Positions 45,398 to 55,003 of a stretch of 64,000 bases of DNA are shown here, piece after piece. The translations under genes and the position numbers were made by a program. Origin of the DNA: Pseudomonas fluorescens (lineage in GTDB: Bacteria; Pseudomonadota; Gammaproteobacteria; Pseudomonadales; Pseudomonadaceae); NCBI RefSeq assembly GCF_000967965.1, contig NZ_LACC01000008.1, positions 62,001 through 126,000 of the forward strand. The letters are read 5' to 3'. Numbering within the stretch: the stretch's first letter is position 1; each line of letters opens with the position of its first letter. The notes below the pieces were generated by a model. That model had not been told where the DNA came from. It was given only the letters and a program-made list of their open reading frames with translations, and ran no database searches.

Positions 45398-46132
45398 CTA
45401 AATCGCGGCCCCGCCATTGGGGCTGACGATCTGTCCAACCATGTAATTTCCCGCGGGCCCGGCCAGGGCTTCGACCATGGCTGCAATCTCGTCCGGCTTT
45501 CCGAAGCGCTTCAATGGAATGGTCGCGCGCGTCTCGTCGTTGTATTCAATGGTGTCGTTGATCAACATGTCTGTTTCGATCGGCCCCGGTGCCACCGAAT
45601 TGACCAATACGCCTTGTGGGGCAACTTCCTTCGCAACCGCTTTAGTCAGTGCGATCACCCCGCCCTTGGAGGCGCAATACGCGGCGTAGGTTGGAAAGCC
45701 AATCAATCCAAGCTCGGAACTGATGTTGATAATCCGCCCCTGACCACGTGCCAGCATGCCCGGCAACACGGCCTGCATGCAGGCCCAGGTCCCTCCGAGA
45801 TTGGTACTGATCATCTGTTCCCACTGTGCCCATGTCGTCTGCGCGACGGTCGCCGAAACCAGCCGCCCGGCATTGTTGACAAGAATATCGACCCGCCCGA
45901 AGCGGCTCTCCGCCTCCCTGATGATTCCGGCTGCCGCTTCGGGATGACTGACATCGGCTTGAACAGTGATCCCGTCGCCGCCGTTGTCCTGGGCAATACG
46001 TATTACTTCATCCAGTTGATCCTTGACGTCGAAGTAGTTGAGTACCAAATACTCCCCACTTGCAGCAAAACGTTTGGCAATTGCCAGGCCAATACCCCTT
46101 GCTGCTCCCGTAATTACGACAACACGCTTCAT
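45398..46132 (-). CDS. SDR-family oxidoreductase (FabG-like)
   Basis: The 244-aa classical SDR has ITGAARGIGLAIAKRF (residues 6-21), NNAGRL, INISSELGL (Ser), YAAYCASKGGVIAL (Tyr/Lys) and SPNGGAAI at the C-terminus. Start 46132 gives a standard MKRVVVITG opening; an in-frame ATG at 46144 is the alternative. It is the second gene of the permease-led cluster, 87 bp after the permease stop. The role is probably oxidation of a hydroxylated intermediate. Confidence 0.9.
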   Translation of the reverse strand: MKRVVVITGAARGIGLAIAKRFAASGEYLVLNYFDVKDQLDEVIRIAQDNGGDGITVQADVSHPEAAAGIIREAESRFGRVDILVNNAGRLVSATVAQTTWAQWEQMISTNLGGTWACMQAVLPGMLARGQGRIINISSELGLIGFPTYAAYCASKGGVIALTKAVAKEVAPQGVLVNSVAPGPIETDMLINDTIEYNDETRATIPLKRFGKPDEIAAMVEALAGPAGNYMVGQIVSPNGGAAI

Positions 46133-46219
46133 AAGTTCACCCATGGTTTTAAATGAACACCACACGCAGGCGCCAATCTCCAACTAACGCAGACTGGGCC
46201 GCATGCGTTAACTTCGGAA

Positions 46220-47647
46220 TCAGGACTCTTGCATTGGAGTCAGTACGGCTTGTCTGGAAACTCGCGACTGCCAGAACACAATCATCGCGCCAGAAAGAAT
46301 GGTCAGCGCGCCAAGGTACCAGGCGGTGTATTGATCTTCGGGCGAAACCGGATTCGCCCCGGCGGTATAACCGATGTATCCCAGCACAAGGATTGCCAGC
46401 GCAGCCGGGATCGACAGTGCCAGCGCCATAACGAAACGTTGACGGCGGAAGGTCATGACAATGAACGCTGCGATAGCGGCCATATAGGACATCACCAGCG
46501 TGATGGTCACGACATCGTAGTACCAGGAGATTTTGTCCAGTGGCTTCCACCAGAGCAGCGTAATCGCGAGGGCCGAGACGATAACGCTGGCCAGCCATGG
46601 CGATCTCGATTTATTGACTGAACGAAACGCCGCTGGCAGATGCCCCTCCTCACTCATTCGATAGAGCGTACGCGCAGCCGCACTTGAAGAAATCTGCAAG
46701 CCGGCGCATGCCGAAGTGATCACGACGAACAGAGCGATCCAGGCCATGGCCGGGGGCAAGTAGACATTCGCCACGGCGGCGATCGGCCCACCGTTGCCGT
46801 CTTCGATAATGGCCGCCAACTTCTCTACAGGCACCGCGTACTGCCAGCCAATCGCCGCGAGACTGTAAATGACAAATGCCGAAGTCAGAACCAGAAGCAT
46901 GGAGCGTTGTACCGTCCGAACCGGAATACGCGATTCCTCGATGTAGTTGATCGCCGAATCGAAGTTCGCGAGCATCCACACACCGAACAGCACCCCCGGC
47001 CCGATCGCGGACCAGCCACCAGCCCCTTCCAGCGTGTACATGGACATCACTGACAAATCCGGAACCTGAGGATTGATGATGCCCATCAGCCCTAGCCCGG
47101 CTACAACGCTGATCTCGAAAATCAGAAATACGCTGGCGACCTTGGCTGTGGCATTGACGCCGTTGCAGGAGATGGCCAGGAAGATCAGAACCATGCCCGT
47201 TCCGATCAGTTTTGCGTTAAGCGGCCCCGCCAACACCGGGAACAGCGCCTGTATGTATTCGGTTCCGATGATTGCGCACATTGCCATTACCGCCATGCAG
47301 GCAACGGAGTACGCCCAACCGAGAATGGTCCCTACGCGGGTATGCAGAAATCGCGAGGTGAAGGTGAAGATGCCACCCGCCGACGGCGCCTGGCGAGTGA
47401 GTGAGATCATGCAGAACGCCATGACCAGCATCGGAAAGAAGTACGCAATCAAAATGGCCAGTGGCGCGTGGTGGCCCGATATCGAGTAAAGAATCGACAT
47501 GGAAGAGGCTGCGATCCAGCCTGGCGCATTGAAACCCAGCGCCGAAAAAGTCACATCCCTGGTGGTTAGAGTTCCCTTGTTTAACGCCGTATCCAGATCA
47601 CGAACAGTTCCGTCACGGTCATAGCCGATAAGTTCATAGAAGTTCAT
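46220..47647 (-). CDS. APC-family amino acid permease
   Basis: The 475-aa transporter has twelve predicted helices. Family features include GWIAASSMSILYSISGHHAPLAI, LTRQAPSAGGIFTFTSRFL (helix 2 region), GVWMLANFDSAINYIEESRIP and SSAAARTLYRMSEEGHLP. It belongs to the amino acid-polyamine-organocation superfamily and probably imports an amine or amino acid. It leads a minus-strand cluster with SDR, epimerase and deacetylase-fold genes, which may degrade the imported compound. Confidence 0.92.
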   Translation of the reverse strand: MNFYELIGYDRDGTVRDLDTALNKGTLTTRDVTFSALGFNAPGWIAASSMSILYSISGHHAPLAILIAYFFPMLVMAFCMISLTRQAPSAGGIFTFTSRFLHTRVGTILGWAYSVACMAVMAMCAIIGTEYIQALFPVLAGPLNAKLIGTGMVLIFLAISCNGVNATAKVASVFLIFEISVVAGLGLMGIINPQVPDLSVMSMYTLEGAGGWSAIGPGVLFGVWMLANFDSAINYIEESRIPVRTVQRSMLLVLTSAFVIYSLAAIGWQYAVPVEKLAAIIEDGNGGPIAAVANVYLPPAMAWIALFVVITSACAGLQISSSAAARTLYRMSEEGHLPAAFRSVNKSRSPWLASVIVSALAITLLWWKPLDKISWYYDVVTITLVMSYMAAIAAFIVMTFRRQRFVMALALSIPAALAILVLGYIGYTAGANPVSPEDQYTAWYLGALTILSGAMIVFWQSRVSRQAVLTPMQES

Positions 47648-48069
47648 TTTTCAGGCTCTGATTAATAGCTATAGAAGATGTTTTAGCGTCAAACCATTCG
47701 AACTGATTTGAGCGCCGCTCTTATTATTCAACTAAGCAAAATGCAGATACTCAAAATCCAAACAAGCCAGACACTCATAGCTTATTCAGATTTGATTTAC
47801 AGCTTTCTTGTTATTTAACGCTGCCCGGAAAACCCTCAAGTCAAGATTTTTTCAGCCGCGAGCAGTCACTGCAACTGCACAGCTACGTAAGTGGTCAGTT
47901 GTGGCGCTTAAACTTCTGAATGGGGGGGGATGTCAGTATAGGAACAGCCAAAAAATACCTACCATCAGCAATTGCCGATGTTTAAATCTGAATTAGCGAA
48001 GTGAATTGTCAGACGCCTTCAACGGCAGCTGGCCATAAGCCCTGGCAGCTCGGTACCTGTTGCAAGTGC
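47648..48069. other. Intergenic region before permease
   Basis: This 422-bp AT-richer stretch includes a G-run near 47922. No gene, hairpin or repeat that I can support is seen. It should contain the promoter of the permease cluster. Confidence 0.5.
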
Positions 48070-48522
48070 TCATCGAGAAGCGTGCTGCCCCAGCTCCTGG
48101 GCAAGCCCGATGAGAATGCCTTCTGGCCCTCGTATGTAGCAGAGCCGATACGCATCTTCGTACCGGGCCACTTTGCCGACGAGCTTCGCGCCGCGTTTGT
48201 AGAGCCTGGCAAGCGTGTCGTCGATGTCTTCCACGGTGAACATGACGCGCAGGTAACCGAGGGCGTTCACCGGGGCGTTGCGGTGATCGGCGACCACAGG
48301 TGGTGCGAGGAATCGGGATAGCTCGAGCCGGCTGTGACCGTCCGGCGTACGCATCATGGCAATCTCGACGCGCATGTCGCGCAATCCAGTGACGCCATCT
48401 GCCCAGTCGCCTTCGATGGGCGCGCGCCCCTCGAACTCGAGGCCAAGTTCGGTGAAGAATTCGATGGCAGCGTCGAGGTCTAATACAACGATGCCGATGT
48501 TGTCCATACGCTTGACCGTCAT
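48070..48522 (-). CDS. VOC-family (glyoxalase-like) protein
   Basis: The 150-aa protein has the vicinal-oxygen-chelate fold pattern: MDNIGIVVLDLDAAIEFFTELGLEFEGR, then LRVMFTVEDIDDTLARLYKRGAKLVG and RLCYIRGPEGILIGLAQEL, the last carrying the metal-ligand-type Glu. It could be a lactoylglutathione lyase-like enzyme, an epimerase, a dioxygenase or an antibiotic-binding protein. AAGGAGAC precedes ATG 48522. It stands alone, 142 bp from the thiolase gene. Confidence 0.88.
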   Translation of the reverse strand: MTVKRMDNIGIVVLDLDAAIEFFTELGLEFEGRAPIEGDWADGVTGLRDMRVEIAMMRTPDGHSRLELSRFLAPPVVADHRNAPVNALGYLRVMFTVEDIDDTLARLYKRGAKLVGKVARYEDAYRLCYIRGPEGILIGLAQELGQHASR

Positions 48523-48664
48523 GATGTCTCCTTGCCGTCCAACGCAGTAGCCGAGGACCTAGCTTGGCATTGTCGGGCAAGACGACAAAATAAACTGACC
48601 AGCGGATCCCCCCCGCTCAATGCGCTCACTGGACAACACAGGCTGTCCGCCAACCAAGGAAACC

Positions 48665-49906
48665 TCAGCCACGCCAGGCGGGGTTCTCGATCAATAGCGC
48701 CATGCCCTGCCCGCCGCCAACACAGGCTGCGGCGATCCCGTAACGCAGATTGTGCTCACGCAGTTGTCGGGCCAGGGTCAGCACCAGACGCAAGCCGCTG
48801 GCGGCCAAGGGGTGGCCGAGAGCCAACGAACCGCCCTGGACGTTCAGACGCGAATGGTCCAGTTCCAGTTCCTGAGCCACCGCCAGCACCTGGGCGGCCT
48901 GGGCTTCGTTGATTTCGAAGCGGTCGACCTGCTCCAGGCTCAAGCCGCTGCGCTGCAACAGCAGGCGTATCGCCGGCGCCGGGCCGATGCCCATGAACTC
49001 CGGCGCCACCCCGACCACCGCGCTGGCCCGCAGCAAGGCCAGCGGTGTATCTCGACAGGCCGAAGCGCGCCCGACCAGGGCAGCCGCCGCGCCATCGACC
49101 ACCGCACAACTGTTGCCGGCGGTTTGCACCCCGCCTTCGTGCACGCTGCGCAACCTGGCCAACGCCGCGATGTCTCCGGGCCGTGGGTGGCTGTCTTCAC
49201 TCACCGTGTCGACGCCGCGTGGCAGGCGGATGCTGCGTGGCTGATAGCCTTGCAGTTCAAACACCTGATGCCCCACGGCAACGATCTCGGGTGCCAGCCA
49301 GCCAGCTTGTTGTGTCGCAAAAGCGCGCTGATGACTGGCGCAGGCGTAGGCGTCTACCGCTTCGCGCGTCAGCCCGTAACGCCGCGCCAGGTTGTCGGCG
49401 GTGGTGATCATGTCCACCCCGGGAGCCGGGTCGTACAAGGCTTCCCAGAGAAAATCCTTGAACTGCACTTGCGCGCCAAGGCGGAATCCACCTCGATGGG
49501 TATAGGCCGCAATCGGATTGCGCGACATCGATTCGGTGGCCACGCACAACGCCATTTGCACGCCGTCATCCAGTTGCCTGGCGGCCTGGCGCAGTAGTTC
49601 GAAACCGGTAGCGCAGATGCGCTGCACCCCCAGTGCCGGAACCGATTGCGCCACGTCGCTGTAGAGGCCGATGTGCCGTGGCAGCATGTAGGCATCGAAG
49701 CTGGCCTGGGCCATGGAGCCCGCCAGCACGCTGTCGACTGCAAGCGGATCGACTTGCGCGCGCGCCAGTACTTCGCGTCCGACCTTGATGCCCAAGTCGA
49801 TCGGCGACACCTCGGCCAGCGCCCCGCCGAGGTCCACCCACGGCGTGCGCACCGCATCGAAAATCGCCGCATCGGCGAAGGCCGAGTACTGCCCGTCTGT
49901 GCTCAC
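48665..49906 (-). CDS. aat: Thiolase of the ferulate cluster
   Basis: This 413-aa thiolase has the active-site Cys in VQRICATGFELLRQA (about residue 93), NEAQAAQVLAVA (NEAFA variant), GHPLAASGLR (catalytic His) and the C-terminal CVGGGQG. The GTG at 49906 overlaps the stop of fcs (GTGA), so coupling supports this start over longer frames. In Pseudomonas, a thiolase called aat accompanies fcs; the main ferulate route is retro-aldol and does not need it, so its role may be a side route or in CoA recovery. Confidence 0.88.
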   Translation of the reverse strand: MSTDGQYSAFADAAIFDAVRTPWVDLGGALAEVSPIDLGIKVGREVLARAQVDPLAVDSVLAGSMAQASFDAYMLPRHIGLYSDVAQSVPALGVQRICATGFELLRQAARQLDDGVQMALCVATESMSRNPIAAYTHRGGFRLGAQVQFKDFLWEALYDPAPGVDMITTADNLARRYGLTREAVDAYACASHQRAFATQQAGWLAPEIVAVGHQVFELQGYQPRSIRLPRGVDTVSEDSHPRPGDIAALARLRSVHEGGVQTAGNSCAVVDGAAAALVGRASACRDTPLALLRASAVVGVAPEFMGIGPAPAIRLLLQRSGLSLEQVDRFEINEAQAAQVLAVAQELELDHSRLNVQGGSLALGHPLAASGLRLVLTLARQLREHNLRYGIAAACVGGGQGMALLIENPAWRG

Positions 49907-51804
49907 GACTTCGCCCCGGCGCGCAGGATGGCCGGATCGAGCCCGCGATACAGCGCCTCGACCTGCTCCGCGCGCCACTGCAATACCGCACGCTGATTGA
50001 TCGAGCCCTTGTCGGTGATTTCCCCCCGGTCGATGGACGCCGGCTCATCGAGCAAGGCGATCCACTCAAGGCGGCTGGCATTGCCCGTGGCCTCGCGATT
50101 GAGTCGCTGCAACCAGCCGGCGAACCACTCGCGTACCGGTGCGCTGGCCAGCACCTCGGCGTCGCTGGCACTGGCCGCCAGCCCTGACAGCCGTCGACAT
50201 TCGAACATCCGCGCGAAGACCAGCGCGCCCAGGCATTCGCGATCCGGCGCGGTCACCACCAGGTCCTGGACATAGGGCGAACCTTCGAGCACCGCGCGGC
50301 TGCGCAAAGGCCCGACGCTGACGAACACCCCGGATGACAACTTGAAATCTTCGGCGATGCGCCCGTCGAACATCAGCCCCAATTGCGGATCACGCGGGTC
50401 GGCGAGCTTGAGCGCATCACCGGAACAGTAGAAGCCCTGCGGGTCGAACGCATCGAGGGTCTGCTGCGGTGACCGCCAGTAGCCGGGCATGATGTGCGGC
50501 CCACGAAAGCGTCCTTCCAGTTTGCCGTCCACCGGCACCAGGCGCACCTCGCAACCGGGCGCCGGCAGGCCGACATAACCGGCCATGGACAACGGCCCGG
50601 TGGTGAAGGTGCAGGATGGCGAAGCCTCGGTCATGCCGAGCCCGGCCATCATGCGGATACGCTCGCCGCAGTGCTGTTCGCTGATCCGGTCGAGTCGGTC
50701 CCAGACACTTTGCGACAGACCGGCCGCAGCGAAGAAAAACAGGCTGATGCGTTTGAAAAAAACCTCGCGCAGCTCCGCGTCCTGCTCCAGTGCCGAGGCC
50801 AGTTCTTCCCAGCCCTTGGGCACGGTCAGGTAAGCGGTGGGCGACACTTCCTTGAGGTTACGCAGGGTCTGCGCGAAACCCTGCGCCGTGGGCTTGCCGT
50901 CGTCCAGGTAAAAGCTGCCACCGTTGTAGAGCACGATGCCGACGTTATGGCTACCGCCGAAGGTGTGGTTCCACGGCAGCCAGTCCACCAGCACCGGCGG
51001 CTCTTCGCCGAACACCGGAAACGTCTGCAACAGCATCTGCTGGTTAGAGCACAGCATGCGCTGGGTGGTGATCACAGCCTTGGGCAATTTGGTCGAGCCG
51101 GAGGTGAACAGGAACTTGGCGATGCTGTCCGGCCCCGTGCTGGCAAACGCGGCTTCGGCCTCGGCCCCGCCCGGCTGTTCAAGCAGGCTGGCGAAGCTGA
51201 CCTGACGGCGTCCCGCGATGTCGCCCCGGACGGTAATCATGGGCGTTTCAACCGGCAGCACGGCATCGATGGCACGCTGGTAGGCCGCGGCATCACTGAC
51301 AAAAACCAAGCCAGGCTGCAGCAGGTCGCAGACGTGGCGCAGCTTGGCGAAATCCTGGGACAGCAGCGAATAGGCCGGCGACACCGGGCAGTAGGGAATG
51401 CCCGCGTACAGGGCGCCGAACGCCAGTTGCAAATGCTCGATGTCATTGCCCGAGAGCAGCACCAGTGGTTTGTCTGCCGACAGGCCGTAGCTCAACAGGC
51501 TTTGGGCGATGGCCCGGACACTGTCGAGCATCTGGGCGTAACTGACCCGGCGCCAGTCACCGTCGGCCTGGCGGGCGGCGATGAAGGTCTGCTCGGGACG
51601 CACCTTGGCCCAATGCACCAGACGGTCAAGCAGTCGCGGCGGATACTCGGCCAATGGCTCCAGGGAACGCATGTGCAATGCGCCCTGCTGCTCTGTGACC
51701 TCGACCGCTGCGCGACCGATCGACACGTGACGGTAGCGCGGCGCGCTGATCTGGGTGTGGGGTTGCGATCTGAATTCGGAACTCACGTGCTTGTTCTCCA
51801 TCAA
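49903..51804 (-). CDS. fcs: Feruloyl-CoA synthetase
   Basis: This 633-aa adenylate-forming ligase has the AMP-binding motif FLFTSGSTKLPKAVITTQ, LVDWLPWNHTFGGSHNVGIVLYNGG, MAGLGMTEASPSCTF and a late GLMFDGRIAEDFKLSSG. The N-terminal RLLDRLVHWAKVRPEQTF and the whole layout match feruloyl-CoA synthetases. It activates ferulate, p-coumarate and caffeate to their CoA thioesters for the hydratase-lyase encoded upstream. It follows vdh by 72 bp. Confidence 0.93.
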   Translation of the reverse strand: MMENKHVSSEFRSQPHTQISAPRYRHVSIGRAAVEVTEQQGALHMRSLEPLAEYPPRLLDRLVHWAKVRPEQTFIAARQADGDWRRVSYAQMLDSVRAIAQSLLSYGLSADKPLVLLSGNDIEHLQLAFGALYAGIPYCPVSPAYSLLSQDFAKLRHVCDLLQPGLVFVSDAAAYQRAIDAVLPVETPMITVRGDIAGRRQVSFASLLEQPGGAEAEAAFASTGPDSIAKFLFTSGSTKLPKAVITTQRMLCSNQQMLLQTFPVFGEEPPVLVDWLPWNHTFGGSHNVGIVLYNGGSFYLDDGKPTAQGFAQTLRNLKEVSPTAYLTVPKGWEELASALEQDAELREVFFKRISLFFFAAAGLSQSVWDRLDRISEQHCGERIRMMAGLGMTEASPSCTFTTGPLSMAGYVGLPAPGCEVRLVPVDGKLEGRFRGPHIMPGYWRSPQQTLDAFDPQGFYCSGDALKLADPRDPQLGLMFDGRIAEDFKLSSGVFVSVGPLRSRAVLEGSPYVQDLVVTAPDRECLGALVFARMFECRRLSGLAASASDAEVLASAPVREWFAGWLQRLNREATGNASRLEWIALLDEPASIDRGEITDKGSINQRAVLQWRAEQVEALYRGLDPAILRAGAKS

Positions 51805-51876
51805 GGCACGCTACCACCAAGCCGCACGAATGGGCATGGTGGTGGCTGCAGCCTTTTTTATTGTTATTTCTGCGGT

Positions 51877-53325
51877 TCAGATCGGGTAATGCCGCGGTCC
51901 ATGCTGCAAGGTGACCCAGCGCAACTGGGTGAAATGCTCGATGGACGCCTTGCCGCCAAAGCTGCCGTAGCCGCTGGACTTGACCCCGCCGAAAGGCATT
52001 TGCGCTTCGTCATGCACGGTCGGGCCGTTGATATGGCAGATGCCCGACTCGACCCGTTGGGCCAGCGCCAGGGCGCGCCCGGTATCGCGACTGAAAATCG
52101 CCGCCGACAATCCGAACTCGGAGTCGTTGGCCAGACGCAGCAACGCTTCATCGCCCTCCCCGCGCAGCAACACCGCCACCGGGCCGAAGGATTCCTCACG
52201 GTACAAACGCATGGTTTCGTTGACGCCATCGAGCAAGGTCGGCTGCAAAATGCTGCCGTCCAGTTGCCCACCGACCACCAGCCGCGCGCCCTTGGCCAGG
52301 GCATCGTCGATCAACCCCTTGATGCGCGTTCCGGCACTGGCATCCACCAGCGAACCGAGCACCGAATCCGTCGATGCAGGATCACCCGCGCGCAGGGTCT
52401 CGACCTTGGCTGCCAGTTTGGCGACAAAGGCGTCAGCGACCTTCGCATCGACGATCAGGCGTTCGGTGGACATGCAGATCTGTCCCTGATTGAAGTACGC
52501 GCCGAAGGCCGCTGCCTCCACCGCCGCATCCAGGTCGGCATCATCGAGCACCAGCAACGGCGCCTTGCCGCCCAGCTCCAGCAAGGCCGGCTTGAGGTGG
52601 CGCGCCGAAAGCTCGCCAACGATGTGCCCGACATGGGTTGAACCGGTGAAGTTGACCCGTCGCACCGCCGGGTTGGCGATCAGCCGCTCGACAATCGCGG
52701 CGGCATCCGCCGGGGCATTGCTGATGACGTTGACCACGCCATCGCCCAAACCTGCATCCTGCAAGACCTGGCCGATCAACCGGTGCACTGCCGGGCTCAG
52801 CTCGGAAGCTTTGAGCACCACGGTATTGCCGCACGCCAGCGGCATGGCGATGGCGCGGGTGGCGAGAATCACCGGGGCATTCCACGGGGCGATCCCCAGC
52901 ACCACACCGCAGGGTTGACGCAGGGCCATGGCAAAACTGCCCGGCACATCCGAGGGGATGACTTCGCCATTGATCTGGGTGGTCATCGACGCCGCTTCAC
53001 GCAGCATGTTGGCCGCCAGCCGCACGTTGAAACCGTACCAGTTGGCCATGGCCCCGGTTTCACCGGCCGCTGCAATGAACTCTTCACTGCGCGCCTGCAA
53101 CTGCTCGGCGGCCTTGAGCAAACGGCTGCGACGTTCGTTGGGCGCCAGGGCGGCCCAGGCGGGAAACGCTGCCTGGGCCGCGGCCACCGCGGCATCGGCA
53201 TCTTCCAGGGTGGCGGCGGCCACCCGCGATACCACTTCACCGGTCACCGGGTTGCGGCGTTCGAAGGTCCGACCGTCGCGGGCAGGCAGCGACTGGCCGC
53301 CAATCAGCAGGGGCACGTCCAGCAT
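51877..53325 (-). CDS. vdh: Vanillin dehydrogenase
   Basis: This 482-aa aldehyde dehydrogenase has Glu250 (LELGGKAPLLV) and nucleophile Cys284 (FNQGQICMSTERL), with FTGSTHVG for cofactor binding and PWNAPVILATRAIAMPLACGN. Context with ech and fcs identifies it as the NAD-dependent enzyme that oxidises vanillin, and likely p-hydroxybenzaldehyde, to the acid. It lies 83 bp downstream of ech and upstream of fcs. Confidence 0.94.
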   Translation of the reverse strand: MLDVPLLIGGQSLPARDGRTFERRNPVTGEVVSRVAAATLEDADAAVAAAQAAFPAWAALAPNERRSRLLKAAEQLQARSEEFIAAAGETGAMANWYGFNVRLAANMLREAASMTTQINGEVIPSDVPGSFAMALRQPCGVVLGIAPWNAPVILATRAIAMPLACGNTVVLKASELSPAVHRLIGQVLQDAGLGDGVVNVISNAPADAAAIVERLIANPAVRRVNFTGSTHVGHIVGELSARHLKPALLELGGKAPLLVLDDADLDAAVEAAAFGAYFNQGQICMSTERLIVDAKVADAFVAKLAAKVETLRAGDPASTDSVLGSLVDASAGTRIKGLIDDALAKGARLVVGGQLDGSILQPTLLDGVNETMRLYREESFGPVAVLLRGEGDEALLRLANDSEFGLSAAIFSRDTGRALALAQRVESGICHINGPTVHDEAQMPFGGVKSSGYGSFGGKASIEHFTQLRWVTLQHGPRHYPI

Positions 53326-53408
53326 GGTGATTCCTCTTTATTGTCTTTATCGGGAATACATACGAGCGATGCAGCGCGCCGGGGCGGACATGCGCCCGGC
53401 GATCAGTC

Positions 53409-54239
53409 TCAGCGCTTGTAGGCCTGCAGACCGGGCTTGATGCTCTTGTCGTCGAGGAACTGCTTCATGCCCTGCTCACGGCCACCTTCGGTGTCGAGCA
53501 GGCGCGACTGGTCGAGCTTGGCGTACAGGTAGTCTTCGTTCTGTTCCCAGGTCAGCTCGCGGCAGCGCTTGAAGCCATGCTTGGCCGCACGCAGCACCAC
53601 CGGGTTTTTCTCCAGCAGGTTGCGCGCCAGATCCACGGTGACTTCACGCAGTTGCGCCAGGGGTACGCTTTCGTTGACCAGGCCCATCTCGGCGGCTTTC
53701 TGCCCACCGAAGGTCTTGCCGGTCATGATGTAGTACAGCGATTGACGATGGCCCACGGTGTCGGCCATGGCCTTGCTCACCAGGTTGCCCGGCGGGATGC
53801 CCCAGTTGATTTCCGAGAGGCCGAAGGTTGCTTCGTCGGCGCAGATCGCCAGGTCACAGGCCACCAGCGGGCTGAAGCCGCCACCGAAGCACCAGCCGTT
53901 GACCATGGCGATGGTCGGCTTGGTGTACATGCGCAGCAGTTTCCATTGCCATTGCGAGGCTTCGCGGCGGATTTTTTCCTGGAGGATCTCCGGACCCGCG
54001 TCCACTTCGCGGAAGTATTCCTTGAGGTCCATGCCCGCGGTCCAGGCTTCGCCGGCACCGGTCAACACCAGCACGCCGGCCGCCGGATCCTGCTCCAGGG
54101 TTTCCAGCACATCGATCATTTCCCGGTTGAGTGTCGGGCTCATGGCGTTGCGTTTTTCCGGGCGATTGAGGATGACCCAGGCGATGCCTTCCTCGATCTC
54201 GACCTTGACGGTTGTCCAGCGACCTTCGTAATTGCTCAT
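53409..54239 (-). CDS. ech: Hydroxycinnamoyl-CoA hydratase-lyase
   Basis: This 276-aa crotonase is nearly the P. fluorescens feruloyl-CoA hydratase-lyase by recall. The three residues known for catalysis are at the same numbers: Ser123 (GGFSPLVACD), Glu143 (GLSEINWGIPPG) and Tyr239 (DYLYAKLDQ). It hydrates feruloyl-CoA and cleaves it to vanillin and acetyl-CoA. As the first gene of the ech-vdh-fcs-thiolase operon it faces the divergent MarR gene, with a palindromic site between. Confidence 0.97.
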   Translation of the reverse strand: MSNYEGRWTTVKVEIEEGIAWVILNRPEKRNAMSPTLNREMIDVLETLEQDPAAGVLVLTGAGEAWTAGMDLKEYFREVDAGPEILQEKIRREASQWQWKLLRMYTKPTIAMVNGWCFGGGFSPLVACDLAICADEATFGLSEINWGIPPGNLVSKAMADTVGHRQSLYYIMTGKTFGGQKAAEMGLVNESVPLAQLREVTVDLARNLLEKNPVVLRAAKHGFKRCRELTWEQNEDYLYAKLDQSRLLDTEGGREQGMKQFLDDKSIKPGLQAYKR

Positions 54240-54292
54240 GGCGATGCTCTCTTGTTCTTGGCTTGAAGATGACTGGAAATTAAATGACCGAT

Positions 54293-54313
54293 ATAGTTAT
54301 GTCAATTAACTAT
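54293..54313. promoter_or_regulatory. Palindromic operator between ech and MarR gene
   Basis: ATAGTTA-N7-TAACTAT is a perfect inverted repeat, 54 bp before the ech start and 141 bp before the MarR gene. A second perfect palindrome, TTAAT-CGA-ATTAA, follows at 54313-54325. Both are good candidates for a hydroxycinnamoyl-CoA-responsive MarR repressor. Confidence 0.6.
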
Positions 54314-54453
54314 TAATCGAATTAACCATTTTTTTGTCCACCCGGAAATATCCTCCGGCCCCATCGTCATGAACGACGGGCATAGCTATCAGCGACCAAC
54401 CCCGGCAAACTAGATACGCTTGTTAACCTCCACCTCTTCAGGATTCACCCGCA

Positions 54454-54942
54454 ATGGCCAAGCCTTCTCCCCTCGCCGACCAGAGCGAGTCCCCGTCCGC
54501 CACCGCCGAGCTGCAGGCACCGCTGGATTCGGCACTGGATGACCTGATCGGCTACGCGATGCGGCGCGCCCAACTCAAGCTGTTCCAGAACCTGATCGGT
54601 CGCCTGTCAGCCCATGACCTGCGCCCCGCGCAGTTCTCGGCCCTGGCGATCATCGACCAGAATCCGGGACTGATGCAGGCCGACCTGGCCCGGGCCCTGG
54701 CCATCGAGCCGCCGCAGGTGGTGCCGTTGCTCAATAAACTGGAAAGCCGCGCGCTGGCGGTGCGGGTGCGCTGCAAACCGGACAAGCGCTCCTACGGAAT
54801 CTTCCTGAGCAAGACCGGCGAAACCTTGCTCAAGGAGCTCAAGCAGATCGCCGCGCAAAGCGATTTCGACTCCACCTCATCGCTGACCGGCGAAGAGCGC
54901 GAGGAGCTGCTGCGCTTGCTGAGAAAGGTTTACCAGGACTGA
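54454..54942 (+). CDS. MarR-family regulator of ferulate genes
   Basis: The 162-aa regulator has the MarR wHTH: LRPAQFSALAIIDQNPGLMQADLARALAIEPPQVVPLLNKLESRALAVRVRCKPDKRSYGIFLSKTG. It is divergent from ech. In other bacteria FerC/FerR-type MarR proteins repress hydroxycinnamate genes and are released by feruloyl-CoA, so the same is likely here. The long acidic N-terminal lead (about 25 residues) before the core helix is usual in this group. Confidence 0.93.
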   Translation: MAKPSPLADQSESPSATAELQAPLDSALDDLIGYAMRRAQLKLFQNLIGRLSAHDLRPAQFSALAIIDQNPGLMQADLARALAIEPPQVVPLLNKLESRALAVRVRCKPDKRSYGIFLSKTGETLLKELKQIAAQSDFDSTSSLTGEEREELLRLLRKVYQD

Positions 54943-55003
54943 ACGCACGCTGCCGGCACGCTCCAGAAGAGGCGGCCGGCTGGGAACGTCGAAGGACCCG
55001 GGC

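Noticed and set aside
50494..52641. Plus-strand frame of 715 codons opposite fcs and vdh
   Set aside because: It is antisense to well-identified ferulate genes. Codon bias of a high-GC genome keeps the reverse frame open.
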